Positions 56,520 through 64,000 of a stretch of 64,000 bases of DNA are shown here, one piece after another. Both the position numbers and the translations under genes were made by a program. The DNA is taken from NCBI RefSeq assembly GCF_007004065.1, contig NZ_VFSV01000012.1, positions 1-64,000 of the forward strand, in the 5' to 3' direction. The notes under the pieces are model-generated. The model saw only the letters and a program-made list of their open reading frames with translations. It did no database searches and was not told where the DNA came from. Numbering within the stretch: the stretch's first letter is position 1; the number at the start of each line of letters is the position of its first letter. The DNA is from Palleronia caenipelagi. GTDB taxonomy: Bacteria > Pseudomonadota > Alphaproteobacteria > Rhodobacterales > Rhodobacteraceae.

Positions 56520-58334
56520 TCAGGCCGCTTCTTCTTCGCTAGCCTGCCTCTGCCAGAGCATCGCATAGCGTCCGCCCTGCGCCAGGAGTCCCTCGTGGGT
56601 GCCGCGCTCGGCCACCCGGCCTTCGTGCAGGACTACGATCTCGTCGGCATCGGCGATGGTTGACAGCCGGTGGGCGATGACCACGACGCTGCGCCCCTCG
56701 CCGATCGCCCGCAGCGCGCTTTGGATGCCGCGCTCGGTCTCGCTGTCAAGCGCCGAGGTCGCCTCATCCAACAGCAGGATCGGCGGGTCCTTTAGGATCG
56801 TGCGGGCGATGCCGACGCGCTGTTTCTCACCGCCCGAGAGCTTCAGCCCGCGCTCACCGACCTGCGTGTCGTATCCATCCGGCAAGGACATGACAAACTC
56901 GTGGATCTGCGCGGCTTGGGCGGCGGCTTCGATCTCTGTTCGGGTCGCGTCGGGGCGGCCATAGGAAATGTTGTAGAGGATCGTGTCGTTGAACAGCACC
57001 GTGTCCTGCGGCACCACGCCGATGGCGTTGTGCAGGCTGTCCTGAGTCACCTCGCGCAGGTCCTGCCCGTCGATGCGCACCGCGCCGCCGGTCACGTCGT
57101 AGAACCGGAAGAGCAGCCGCCCGATGGTGCTTTTCCCTGCACCAGAAGCCCCCACCAGCGCCAGAGTGCGTCCCGGTGGCACGGCGAAGGACACGCCTTG
57201 CAAGACCTCCCGATCCGGACCGTAACCAAAGCGAACGTCATCGAACACCACTTCGCCCGCCGGGACCTCCAGCCTGGTCGCGTCCGGCGCGTCGCGCACA
57301 TCGGCGGGCTGCTCGAGCAGACCGAACATCTGTCCCATATCCACCAGCGCCTGCCGGATCTCCCGATAAACAGTGCCAAGGAAGTTCAGCGGCACGGTGA
57401 TCTGGATCATGTAGGCGTTGACCATGACGAAATCGCCGGTGGTGAGTTCGCCAGCCTGCACGCCCATCGCCGCCATCACCATGACCGAGACGAGGCCTGC
57501 GGTGATAATCAGGGACTGGCCGAAATTCAGCGCGGCCAGTGAGTAGCTGGTCCGGAGTGCCGCATCCACGTAGCGCTCCATGGCGCCGTCATAGCGATCG
57601 GCCTCCCGGCGTTCGGCGCCGAAATATTTGACCGTCTCGAAATTCAGCAGGCTGTCCACGGCCTTCTGCGCAGCATCATTATCCGCGTCATTCATCTTGC
57701 GCCGGATGCGGACCCGCCATTCGGTGACCCGGAAGGTAAAGGCCACATAAGCTAGGATCGTCAGCGCCACGACCGCCAGATAGCGCCAGTCGAACAGCAC
57801 CGCGAGGACCACACCCACAAGGACGAGTTCCAGCGCCAAAGGGCCGATGGAGAACAGCAGGAATCGCAGGAGGAACTCCACGCCCTTGATCCCGCGCTCC
57901 ATGATCCTTTGCAGCGAGCCGGTGCGGCGCTGGATGTGATAGCTGAGCGAAAGTGCATGGATGTGTTGGAACGTCGAGAGCGCGAGCTTGCGCAAAGCCC
58001 GCTGCCCGACCTTCGCAAAGATCGCATCCCGGAGCTGCTGCATCCCCACGCCCAAGGCGCGCGTCACCCCATAGGCGATCGTCAGACCGACCGCTCCGGC
58101 CCCCAGCGCCCATGCGGGGCTGACCCCCTCGCCCGCCAGCGAATCCACAGCAGCCTTGTAGAAAAACGGCGTGCCGACGGCGATCACCTTGGCCAGCAGA
58201 AGCGCCAGCATAGAGAACACGACGCGGCGGCGCACCCAGGACTCTTCGCGCGGCCAAAGATAGGGGAGCACCCGCAGGATGACGCCAAGCCCCTGCGCCT
58301 CGGCGTCGGGGCGGCTTGCGGTCTCTGAATTCAT
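56520..58334 (-). CDS. Atm1-type ABC exporter
   Basis: 604-aa half-transporter with an N-terminal six-helix membrane domain (about 25-330) and a C-terminal ATPase. LLNFETVKYFGAERREADRYD near 229-249 is the Atm1/ABCB7-type signature. Walker A is GASGAGKST, the signature LSGGEKQRVGIART and Walker B ILLLDEATSALD. Atm1-type exporters move glutathione-linked sulfur or metal species, supporting Fe-S homeostasis or heavy-metal detoxification. It starts 22 nt downstream of the LysM gene on the same strand. Confidence 0.93.
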   Translation of the reverse strand: MNSETASRPDAEAQGLGVILRVLPYLWPREESWVRRRVVFSMLALLLAKVIAVGTPFFYKAAVDSLAGEGVSPAWALGAGAVGLTIAYGVTRALGVGMQQLRDAIFAKVGQRALRKLALSTFQHIHALSLSYHIQRRTGSLQRIMERGIKGVEFLLRFLLFSIGPLALELVLVGVVLAVLFDWRYLAVVALTILAYVAFTFRVTEWRVRIRRKMNDADNDAAQKAVDSLLNFETVKYFGAERREADRYDGAMERYVDAALRTSYSLAALNFGQSLIITAGLVSVMVMAAMGVQAGELTTGDFVMVNAYMIQITVPLNFLGTVYREIRQALVDMGQMFGLLEQPADVRDAPDATRLEVPAGEVVFDDVRFGYGPDREVLQGVSFAVPPGRTLALVGASGAGKSTIGRLLFRFYDVTGGAVRIDGQDLREVTQDSLHNAIGVVPQDTVLFNDTILYNISYGRPDATRTEIEAAAQAAQIHEFVMSLPDGYDTQVGERGLKLSGGEKQRVGIARTILKDPPILLLDEATSALDSETERGIQSALRAIGEGRSVVVIAHRLSTIADADEIVVLHEGRVAERGTHEGLLAQGGRYAMLWQRQASEEEAA

Positions 58335-58356
58335 GCGCTTCCTTCCGGCTCGGCGG

Positions 58357-59331
58357 TCATTCTGGCAGCGTGAGCACCTGTCCCGGATAGATCAGGTCAG
58401 GATCGATGATCCGGTCACTGTTCGCCTCGAATACGCGGACATAGTTGACCCCGTCTCCATAACGTTCTTCGGAGATCACCCACAAGCTGTAACCGGGCTG
58501 CACCACGATCTGGTCCAGATCCCCCGCCCCGGCAGCGAGCTCCGCAAGGAGATCGGGGCTTTCTGGTCGGAAGGGGGTTTCGGCACGGCTGACGACCGAA
58601 CCGTCCTCGTCCAGCTCATCCACCCGCAAGGTGTAGGGCCGTGGCGTCAGCTCGGGCAGATCCAGCCGCCATTGTCCGTCCGCCTCCGTGCGGGCCAGTC
58701 CCACCGGTTCGTTATCCAGATAGATCCGCACGGGTGTTTCAGCCGGCGCACGTCCGCCCAGAACAGGCGTGCCATCCTGAGCATAACTCACGGTATCAAT
58801 GGAGAGATCCTCGATTTCCGGACTCTGGGACAAAACTTCGAGGCGCCCGCCTTCGGATGCCAGCACGCGAGGACTCGCGGGCAGATCTGGGGTCGTGCCA
58901 ATCGTCGTCGTGTCGGGAGCGCGAACGGCCACAGGGGTCGGCCCGACAACAAAGCGACGCTCTGCCTCGCGCACTGTGCCGTCCTTTTCGACGACCCGCA
59001 GAGACAGGACGCTGGATGCAGCACGCTCGGGAAGCGTCAGAAAGCTGACAAACCCCCCATCCGCCTCAGCCTCGACCTCTGCGAGCGGCCTGTCATCCAG
59101 CAGCACGGTGACCCGATCCCCCGGCAGCGCCCGCCCGGACAAGAGCGTGGTCCCGTCGGGCTCGATCCGCAACACGTCGAGTTGAGGCAGATCCATGGCG
59201 GGATCGTCCGGTAGGGCCGCCTGCTCGGTCTGGGGGGCAGGTATAACCGGCGGTGCCTCTGGCGGATCCGCGCGCCGGATCAGGTGAGTGACCACCAGAG
59301 CCAGCATCAGCAGCCAGAAAAATCCGCGCAT
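58357..59331 (-). CDS. Membrane-anchored LysM protein with Ig-like repeats
   Basis: 324-aa protein with an N-terminal hydrophobic helix (MRGFFWLLMLALVVTHLIRR, about 1-18), a proline-rich spacer, two Ig-like repeats (VTVLLDDRPLAEVEAEADGG and VRIYLDNEPVGLARTEADGQ) and a C-terminal LysM domain beginning IVVQPGYSLWVISEERYG near 269-286. LysM binds peptidoglycan, so the protein likely bridges membrane and wall. It lies 22 nt upstream of the Atm1-type gene on the same strand. Confidence 0.85.
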   Translation of the reverse strand: MRGFFWLLMLALVVTHLIRRADPPEAPPVIPAPQTEQAALPDDPAMDLPQLDVLRIEPDGTTLLSGRALPGDRVTVLLDDRPLAEVEAEADGGFVSFLTLPERAASSVLSLRVVEKDGTVREAERRFVVGPTPVAVRAPDTTTIGTTPDLPASPRVLASEGGRLEVLSQSPEIEDLSIDTVSYAQDGTPVLGGRAPAETPVRIYLDNEPVGLARTEADGQWRLDLPELTPRPYTLRVDELDEDGSVVSRAETPFRPESPDLLAELAAGAGDLDQIVVQPGYSLWVISEERYGDGVNYVRVFEANSDRIIDPDLIYPGQVLTLPE

Positions 59332-59431
59332 TGCGCTCCTTTCCGGATCTTTGAACCGTCCTCACCAAAGGTTGTCCCTAGGGTGGACTGTCCTTAATCA
59401 GGGTTCAAGTCCGGTAAAGGAATGCGAGAGT

Positions 59432-59998
59432 ATGAGCACAGATTTACAACAGATTGTTTCAGTTTGTGTCTATTGCGGCGCACGGGACGGGGGGGCGCCC
59501 ACCTACGCCGCCGCCGCCGAAGCGCTGGGCGCGGGTCTGGCCACGCGTGGCATGCGGCTCGTTTATGGCGCTGGTGATGTGGGCCTCATGGGCCGCGTGG
59601 CGCGCAGCTGTCAGGCCGCGGGCGGAGAGACCTTCGGCGTCATCCCCACCCATCTGCTTCAGGCCGAGGTCGGCAAGCGCGATCTTTCGCGTCTGGTGAT
59701 CACCGAGACCATGCATGAGCGCAAGAAGGTCATGCTGATGAATGCCGATGCGGTGGTGGTGCTGCCGGGCGGCGCGGGATCCCTGGATGAGTTCTTCGAG
59801 GTGCTCACCTGGCGCCAGCTTGGGCTGCACGACAAGCCGATCCTGCTGCTGAACGTCGGTGGCTACTGGGACCCGCTGGTTGGGCTGGTGGAACATGTGG
59901 TGGCCCAGGGCTTTGCCGAGCCGTCCCTGCGCGATTTCATCGAGGTTGTACCCGACGCTGCGGCTGCGCTGGAACGGCTTGGAGCGTTGCAGGGCTAA
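59432..59998 (+). CDS. LOG family (TIGR00730) nucleoside monophosphate phosphoribohydrolase-like protein
   Basis: 188-aa protein of the LOG family. The hallmark motifs are GGAGSLDEFFEVLTWRQLG (the PGGxGT(x)xE type, near 109-127) and RLVYGAGDVGLMGRVA near 44-59. Plant and fungal members activate cytokinin nucleotides. Bacterial ones release ribose phosphate from AMP or similar. ATG 59432 was chosen over a longer in-frame extension. The 3' end overlaps the convergent rarD by 4 nt. Confidence 0.9.
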   Translation: MSTDLQQIVSVCVYCGARDGGAPTYAAAAEALGAGLATRGMRLVYGAGDVGLMGRVARSCQAAGGETFGVIPTHLLQAEVGKRDLSRLVITETMHERKKVMLMNADAVVVLPGGAGSLDEFFEVLTWRQLGLHDKPILLLNVGGYWDPLVGLVEHVVAQGFAEPSLRDFIEVVPDAAAALERLGALQG

Positions 59999-60924
59999 GC
60001 GCTCTTTCGGGCCGCGCCCAGCGAATAGACTCCAAGTGCGGTCCAGATTATCGCGAAGGTGATGGCGTGGAGCATCGAGAAAGCCTCACCAAAAATCACA
60101 ACGCCACAAAGGAATTGCAGCGTGGGGTTGAGGTACTGGATGAGCCCAACGGTTGCCATGGGCAGAGCTTTTGCCGCGCGGCTGAAGAGCATGAGCGGAA
60201 TCGCTGTCATCGGGCCAGCGGCCATGAGGCCGAACGCGGTCCAGCCCTGAAACCCACCGAGACCGGGCGTGGCAAAGACCAGCCAGCCCAAAGCCAAAGG
60301 CGCGAGGATCAGGACTTCGGCCGCAACGGAGACAAGCGGACCTGTCCCGAGGAGCCGCTTGACCACACCGTAGGTTCCGAAGGTCAGCGCGAGGACGAGC
60401 GCGATGGTCGGCATCTCGCCGAGGCCAACGATCAGGATTACGACGCCTGCCGTTGCCAGAGCGACCGCGAATTTGCGCCGGAAATTCAGGCGCTCCTGAA
60501 AAATCGCGGCGCCCATGGCGACCGAGACGAGTGGGAAGATGTAGTAGCCGAGGCTCGACTGGACGACCTCGCCCGCCTGCACCGCATAGATGAACATGCC
60601 CCAGTTCACTGTGATAAGAGCGGCCGCCGCGAGGATCAGAGCGAGGTTACGGCGCGAACGGCCAATCAGCGCCACGATTTCGCCCCGCCGTCCCTGCCCC
60701 CAGAGGATCAGAACAAACAGCAGGAGCGACCAGAGTGTGCGGTGCGCCAGGATCTCTACGGGCGGGACGTGCGAGAGGGCCTTGTAAAAGAGCGGCGACA
60801 GTCCCCAGACCACACAGGCGGCGACCATGGACCAGACACCAGCGCGGGCCGAGACCGGCGCATCGTCACGGGTGTTCTGTTTCACGCTCTGCCCACCTTG
60901 ACGCTGCCCCTCGCTGTCTCGCAT
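59995..60924 (-). CDS. rarD: RarD/EamA family transporter
   Basis: 309-aa membrane protein of the EamA superfamily with about ten helices and two EamA repeats. The pattern SHVPPVEILAHRTLWSLLLF near 51-70, the conserved SSLGYYIFPLVSVAMGA near 123-139 and LIQYLNPTLQFLCGVVIFGE near 260-279 are RarD-like. The physiological substrate is unknown. ATG 60924 lacks a good ribosome site; GTG 60885 with AAGGTGGG upstream is a credible alternative start. It is divergent from trpG. Confidence 0.88.
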   Translation of the reverse strand: MRDSEGQRQGGQSVKQNTRDDAPVSARAGVWSMVAACVVWGLSPLFYKALSHVPPVEILAHRTLWSLLLFVLILWGQGRRGEIVALIGRSRRNLALILAAAALITVNWGMFIYAVQAGEVVQSSLGYYIFPLVSVAMGAAIFQERLNFRRKFAVALATAGVVILIVGLGEMPTIALVLALTFGTYGVVKRLLGTGPLVSVAAEVLILAPLALGWLVFATPGLGGFQGWTAFGLMAAGPMTAIPLMLFSRAAKALPMATVGLIQYLNPTLQFLCGVVIFGEAFSMLHAITFAIIWTALGVYSLGAARKSA

Positions 60925-60980
60925 CTATACGGCAATCTGGCGGCTTCCAAGTCGCCGCGTTGATCCGGAAAGGGGCTTTC

Positions 60981-61562
60981 TTGCTACTCTTCATCGACAA
61001 TTATGACAGCTTCACCTGGAACCTCGTCCATTATGTCGGCGAGCTCGGGGCCGAGGTGCAGGTGCATCGCAATGACCGCATCACGGTGGAGGAGGCGTTG
61101 GCCCTGAACCCGTCGGCGATCATGCTGTCGCCCGGTCCCTGTGACCCGGACAAAGCAGGGATCTGTCTCGCTCTCGTCTCGGCTGCGGCGGAGGCGCGGA
61201 TCCCGCTGCTCGGTGTCTGCCTCGGCCATCAGGCCATCGGGCAGGCGTTTGGCGGCAAAGTCATCCGCCACAGCGAGATCGTCCACGGCAAGGCCGGGAT
61301 CATCCATCACGAGGGAGACAGCGTCTTTGCCGGGTTGCCCTCACCTCTCTCGGCCACGCGCTATCATTCGCTGGTGGTCGAACGGGCCACCCTGCCCGAC
61401 AGCCTTCGGGTCACTGCTGAACTCAAAGACGGAACGATCATGGGCCTCGCCCATCGGGATCTGCCCATCCATGGCGTCCAGTTTCACCCAGAGTCGATCC
61501 GCTCCGAGCACGGGCATGCGATGCTGAAGACGTTCCTCGATATGGCAAAGGAGCCCGCATGA
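60981..61562 (+). CDS. trpG: Anthranilate synthase glutaminase subunit
   Basis: 193-aa class I glutamine amidotransferase subunit that supplies ammonia for anthranilate synthesis in the tryptophan pathway. The catalytic cysteine is in [11 protein letters not shown] (near residue 80) and the histidine-glutamate pair in GVQFHPESI (near 170-178). The start is TTG 60981 ([11 protein letters not shown]) with GGAAAGGGG upstream. An in-frame upstream extension lacks a domain match and was rejected. Its stop overlaps trpD by 4 nt (ATGA). Confidence 0.95.
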   Translation: MLLFIDNYDSFTWNLVHYVGELGAEVQVHRNDRITVEEALALNPSAIMLSPGPCDPDKAGICLALVSAAAEARIPLLGVCLGHQAIGQAFGGKVIRHSEIVHGKAGIIHHEGDSVFAGLPSPLSATRYHSLVVERATLPDSLRVTAELKDGTIMGLAHRDLPIHGVQFHPESIRSEHGHAMLKTFLDMAKEPA

Positions 61563-62581
61563 GCGATCCGATGAAGCCGCTGATCGCCACCGCGGTCGAC
61601 CGCCCTCTGACAGCCGAAGAGGCGCGCACGGCCTTCGATCTGCTCTTCGACGGCGAGGCCACCCCGAGCCAGATGGGCGGGTTTCTGATGACCCTGCGGG
61701 TGCGGGGCGAGGCGGTGACCGAATACGCCGCCGCCGCCGCCGCAATGCGCGCCCGCGCCAGACCGGTGCGCGCGCCCGAAGGTGCAATGGATATCGTCGG
61801 AACCGGCGGCGACGGCAAAGGTACGCTGAACATCTCGACCGCGACCGCCTTCGTGGTGGCAGGCGCCGGGGTGCCGGTGGCGAAACACGGCAACCGCAAT
61901 CTCAGCTCGAAATCCGGCGCGGCAGATGTGATCAGCCAGCAGGGCATTGACGTGATGGTCGGGCCGGATGTGGTGGAGCGGGCGCTGAACGAGGTCGGCA
62001 TCGGCTTTATGATGGCGCCCATGCATCACCCGGCGATCGCCAACGTCATGCCAACGCGGATCGAACTCGGAACGCGGACGATTTTCAACATCCTCGGGCC
62101 GCTTACCAACCCCGCCGGGGTCAAGCGCCAGCTCACCGGGGCTTTCTCACCGGATGTGATTGTACCTATGGCGGAAACGCTGGGTCAGCTAGGCTCCGAG
62201 GTGGCGTGGATCGTTCATGGTGGCGACGGCACCGATGAGCTTGCCATTTCGGATCCGTCGCAGGTCGCGGTGCTGGAGAACGGTCAGGTGACGACGCGAG
62301 AGGTCGCCCCCGAGGATGCCGGTCTGCCGCAGCACCCGTTCGAAGAGATTCTTGGCGGCTCTCCCGAAGAGAATGGCCGTGCGTTCCGGGCGCTGCTCGC
62401 GGGCGAGGCCTCGGCCTATCGTGACGCGGTGCTGCTGAACTCTGCCGCCGCGCTTCTGATCGCGGGCAAGGTCAGCGACCTGAAGGACGGTGCGAAACTG
62501 GCCGCTGAGAGCATCGACAGCGGTGCGGCGAAGTCCAAGGTCGAAGGTCTGGCCAAGGTCTCCCCGCTGGCCTCGACCTGA
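61559..62581 (+). CDS. trpD: Anthranilate phosphoribosyltransferase
   Basis: 340-aa enzyme joining anthranilate and PRPP in tryptophan synthesis. The glycine-rich motif [14 protein letters not shown] near 81-94 and [17 protein letters not shown] near 108-124 are intact active-site blocks. The start overlaps the trpG stop. In many relatives trpC would follow. Here the next gene encodes a DUF4399 protein after 66 nt, so trpC must lie elsewhere. Confidence 0.96.
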   Translation: MSDPMKPLIATAVDRPLTAEEARTAFDLLFDGEATPSQMGGFLMTLRVRGEAVTEYAAAAAAMRARARPVRAPEGAMDIVGTGGDGKGTLNISTATAFVVAGAGVPVAKHGNRNLSSKSGAADVISQQGIDVMVGPDVVERALNEVGIGFMMAPMHHPAIANVMPTRIELGTRTIFNILGPLTNPAGVKRQLTGAFSPDVIVPMAETLGQLGSEVAWIVHGGDGTDELAISDPSQVAVLENGQVTTREVAPEDAGLPQHPFEEILGGSPEENGRAFRALLAGEASAYRDAVLLNSAAALLIAGKVSDLKDGAKLAAESIDSGAAKSKVEGLAKVSPLAST

Positions 62582-62647
62582 GACTGTTGCCTTCCGCGCT
62601 ATCGCTCTAGTTAATTTCCCACCGGGAACAACAACTGGAGCGATACC

Positions 62648-63082
62648 ATGCGCCATGCAGTCTTAACCGTAGCGGCCCTGTGCCTCTCGACCAGTTTCGC
62701 CTTCGCCGGCGAGACGGCGGCCCCCGCAGATGCCAAGGTACACATTATCAATCTGGAAAACGGGGCCACAGTGTCCTCGCCCGTTCTGGTCGAGTTTGGC
62801 CTGTCGGGCATGGGCGTGGCGCCTGCGGGCGTCGATGTGGAGAAAACAGGGCATCACCACCTCCTGATCGACCGCCCTCCCTTTGGCGAAGGTGCGGATG
62901 ATGCCATGGATGCAGGACTGCCTTCGGACGATCATCACAAACATTTCGGCGGCGGTCAGACGGAAACCCGGATCGAGCTCGAACCCGGCGAGCACACGCT
63001 TCAACTGGTGCTGGGAGACATGAACCATGTGCCCCATGATCCCCCGATCATGTCCGAGGTCATCACGATCACTGTGGAATGA
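62648..63082 (+). CDS. DUF4399 periplasmic protein
   Basis: 144-aa secreted protein with a signal peptide (MRHAVLTVAALCLSTSFAFA, about 1-20). The mature part has a His-rich GHHHLLIDRP segment near 68-77, DDHHKHFGGGQTE near 94-106 and HTLQLVLGDMNHVPHDPP near 117-134. This histidine pattern is typical of DUF4399 and could bind metal, but no role is known. It precedes a 12-bp hairpin terminator. Confidence 0.82.
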   Translation: MRHAVLTVAALCLSTSFAFAGETAAPADAKVHIINLENGATVSSPVLVEFGLSGMGVAPAGVDVEKTGHHHLLIDRPPFGEGADDAMDAGLPSDDHHKHFGGGQTETRIELEPGEHTLQLVLGDMNHVPHDPPIMSEVITITVE

Positions 63083-63087
63083 CGCAG

Positions 63088-63117
63088 AATGCCCGGCGCT
63101 GGGACGCGCCGGGCATT
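63088..63117. terminator. Terminator-like hairpin between DUF4399 and cbiM
   Basis: AATGCCCGGCGC (63088-63099) and GCGCCGGGCATT (63106-63117) form a perfect 12-bp stem with a 6-nt loop between two convergent genes. It has no direct T-run on either side, yet the stem is strong. Confidence 0.65.
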
Positions 63118-63138
63118 CATCGCAAAATAAAACGGGTG

Positions 63139-63819
63139 TCAGTCTGCGCGGACGAGACGCGGTGTCACGAGACCACTCTTTGCGGCGCCCTTCCAACCTT
63201 TGGCAGCGCCAAGGACCAGCAGATCCACCAGCGGCTCGATCGCAACGACCAGCATGTAGGCCGCGCCGAAGCTCGACACCGCGACCACATTGGCCGCGCC
63301 GAAGCCCTGACCGTAGAAGGCCCAGAACGCGACCCAGGCCACGACTCCACCCTGATAGGCTGCCGAGAGGGCGAGTGTCTGGCCATAACCGAGATCGGTG
63401 TAAGCTGTGCCGGGGGCGATAATCTTGCGCGCCAGCAGGCTGACCGCCCAGAGCGGCACCAGCAAGGTCGTCACGTTCATGCCGTATTGCGGCAGGTCGA
63501 GCGGGGCAAAGAACAGGCCCTGAAGGAGCAGACCCAGCGCCAGACCAACGGAGGCCGCTCCGCCACCGAAGAGCAGGAACAGGGTCGAGCCAAGGATGAA
63601 ATGCACCTCGGAAACGCCCACCGGGTAATGCGGCAACACCTGGAAGAACGCGAAGACCGCGGCCGTGGCGAGCACGGAGCGCGCCGCGAGGGCCGGCAGT
63701 GCGGTCAGGCCGCGCAGGTTTTCCAGCGCCATTTTTGCGCTGAGCCCTGCCGCGCCCAGCGCAGTCCCGTAGCTCAGCAGAATCTTGGCGCCATTCACGA
63801 CACCCGGTTCGATATGCAT
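63139..63819 (-). CDS. cbiM: CbiM-type energy-coupling factor permease
   Basis: 226-aa integral membrane protein with about six hydrophobic helices. It begins MHIEPGVVNGAKIL, the MHI start of CbiM/NikM-type substrate-binding permeases, whose N-terminal amine and histidine bind Co2+ or Ni2+ in this family. SEVHFILGSTLFLLFGG near 69-85 is the family's second conserved block. A cobalamin riboswitch upstream points to cobalt for B12 synthesis. The ATPase and CbiQ partners are not adjacent and may lie beyond the window or elsewhere. Confidence 0.88.
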   Translation of the reverse strand: MHIEPGVVNGAKILLSYGTALGAAGLSAKMALENLRGLTALPALAARSVLATAAVFAFFQVLPHYPVGVSEVHFILGSTLFLLFGGGAASVGLALGLLLQGLFFAPLDLPQYGMNVTTLLVPLWAVSLLARKIIAPGTAYTDLGYGQTLALSAAYQGGVVAWVAFWAFYGQGFGAANVVAVSSFGAAYMLVVAIEPLVDLLVLGAAKGWKGAAKSGLVTPRLVRAD

Positions 63820-63880
63820 TCAATCCTCCTTATCCGCACCCACCGTGCGCAGGTCGTTGTTGCGGGCAGACGCCCTGTGA

Positions 63881-64000
63881 CGATGGCAGGTGTCCTGGCT
63901 CGCAGGTTATCGCCTCTCTCCCCTTCCCAGCCTTCGGCCAGTGGTTCATCGAGATCGGCACCCTGCTTACAGTTGCGGGGGCAGCCCCGGCCTTGAACCC
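63881..64000 (-). ncRNA. Cobalamin riboswitch (cut by the window edge)
   Basis: On the minus strand the RNA contains GCCGGGGCTGCCCCCGCAAC, CTGTAAGCAG and GAAGGCTGGGAAGG-like segments and the B12-box stretch AGCCAGGACACCTGCC (63900-63885), the conserved core of the AdoCbl riboswitch. It lies about 65 nt upstream of the cbiM start, so high cobalamin should repress the permease. The 5' part of the aptamer lies beyond position 64000, so only the 3' portion is seen. Confidence 0.93.

Overview
The window is a stretch of chromosome from an alphaproteobacterium, most likely a marine Rhodobacteraceae (Roseobacter-group) bacterium. This rests on high GC with dense gene packing, an iscR-suf operon whose IscR has one cysteine, the secDF / ccmABCDG (Rhodobacter helABCDX) / acnA neighbourhood, and the small conserved open reading frame in front of gap. 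Almost everything is core metabolism and housekeeping. No prophage, CRISPR array or biosynthetic cluster was seen. Mobile DNA is limited to an IS5-type transposase remnant at the left edge.

Layout. 1-400: transposase remnant, an 11-bp palindrome and tRNA-Arg(CCG). 485-9057: a ten-gene minus-strand Fe-S assembly operon (iscR, a NifS/IscS-like desulfurase, sufB, a methyltransferase-like gene, a YbjQ/UPF0145 gene, sufC, sufD, two Yip1-type membrane proteins, sufS). One strong promoter drives it, and its -10 element lies inside a perfect 15-bp palindrome resembling an Irr box. 9107-11815: a hydrolase, a lower-GC orphan and icd. 11949-20494: a plus-strand run with a lipoprotein, hom, glpX, pyrE, dnaB, a FosA-type enzyme, alr, radA and cvpA. 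20461-23332: a minus block of two exporters, yebC and ndk. 23604-32483: ABC-F, marC, an aspartic protease, a Gfo/Idh oxidoreductase, gap, purB and a lipid acyltransferase, with two small genes of 46 and 50 codons. 33421-36210: acnA.

36278-43116 is a minus block with a PD-(D/E)XK-like orphan, ccmGDCBA, an Mth938-like gene and secF-secD-yajC. It is followed by a membrane-anchored pentapeptide-repeat protein, a cupin, serS, a TspO-like protein and the der / BamB-like / YfgM-like operon. 50890-55948 is an RND efflux pair whose inner-membrane pump is unusually long and carries two extra hydrophobic segments. The right end has ydcH, an Atm1-type exporter, a LysM protein, a LOG protein, rarD, trpG-trpD, a DUF4399 protein and a CbiM-type permease under a cobalamin riboswitch cut by the window edge.

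Points worth a second look: the two Yip1 proteins, the methyltransferase-like gene and the UPF0145 gene inside the suf operon; the IscR/Irr-box arrangement; an apparently intact FosA between dnaB and alr; 10-bp-phased repeats with a related core upstream of both icd and acnA; two unrelated orphans with nuclease-like motifs; a two-copy intergenic repeat; and several standard Rhodobacteraceae gene strings that end one gene early. I did not find a clearly new defence or biosynthetic system.
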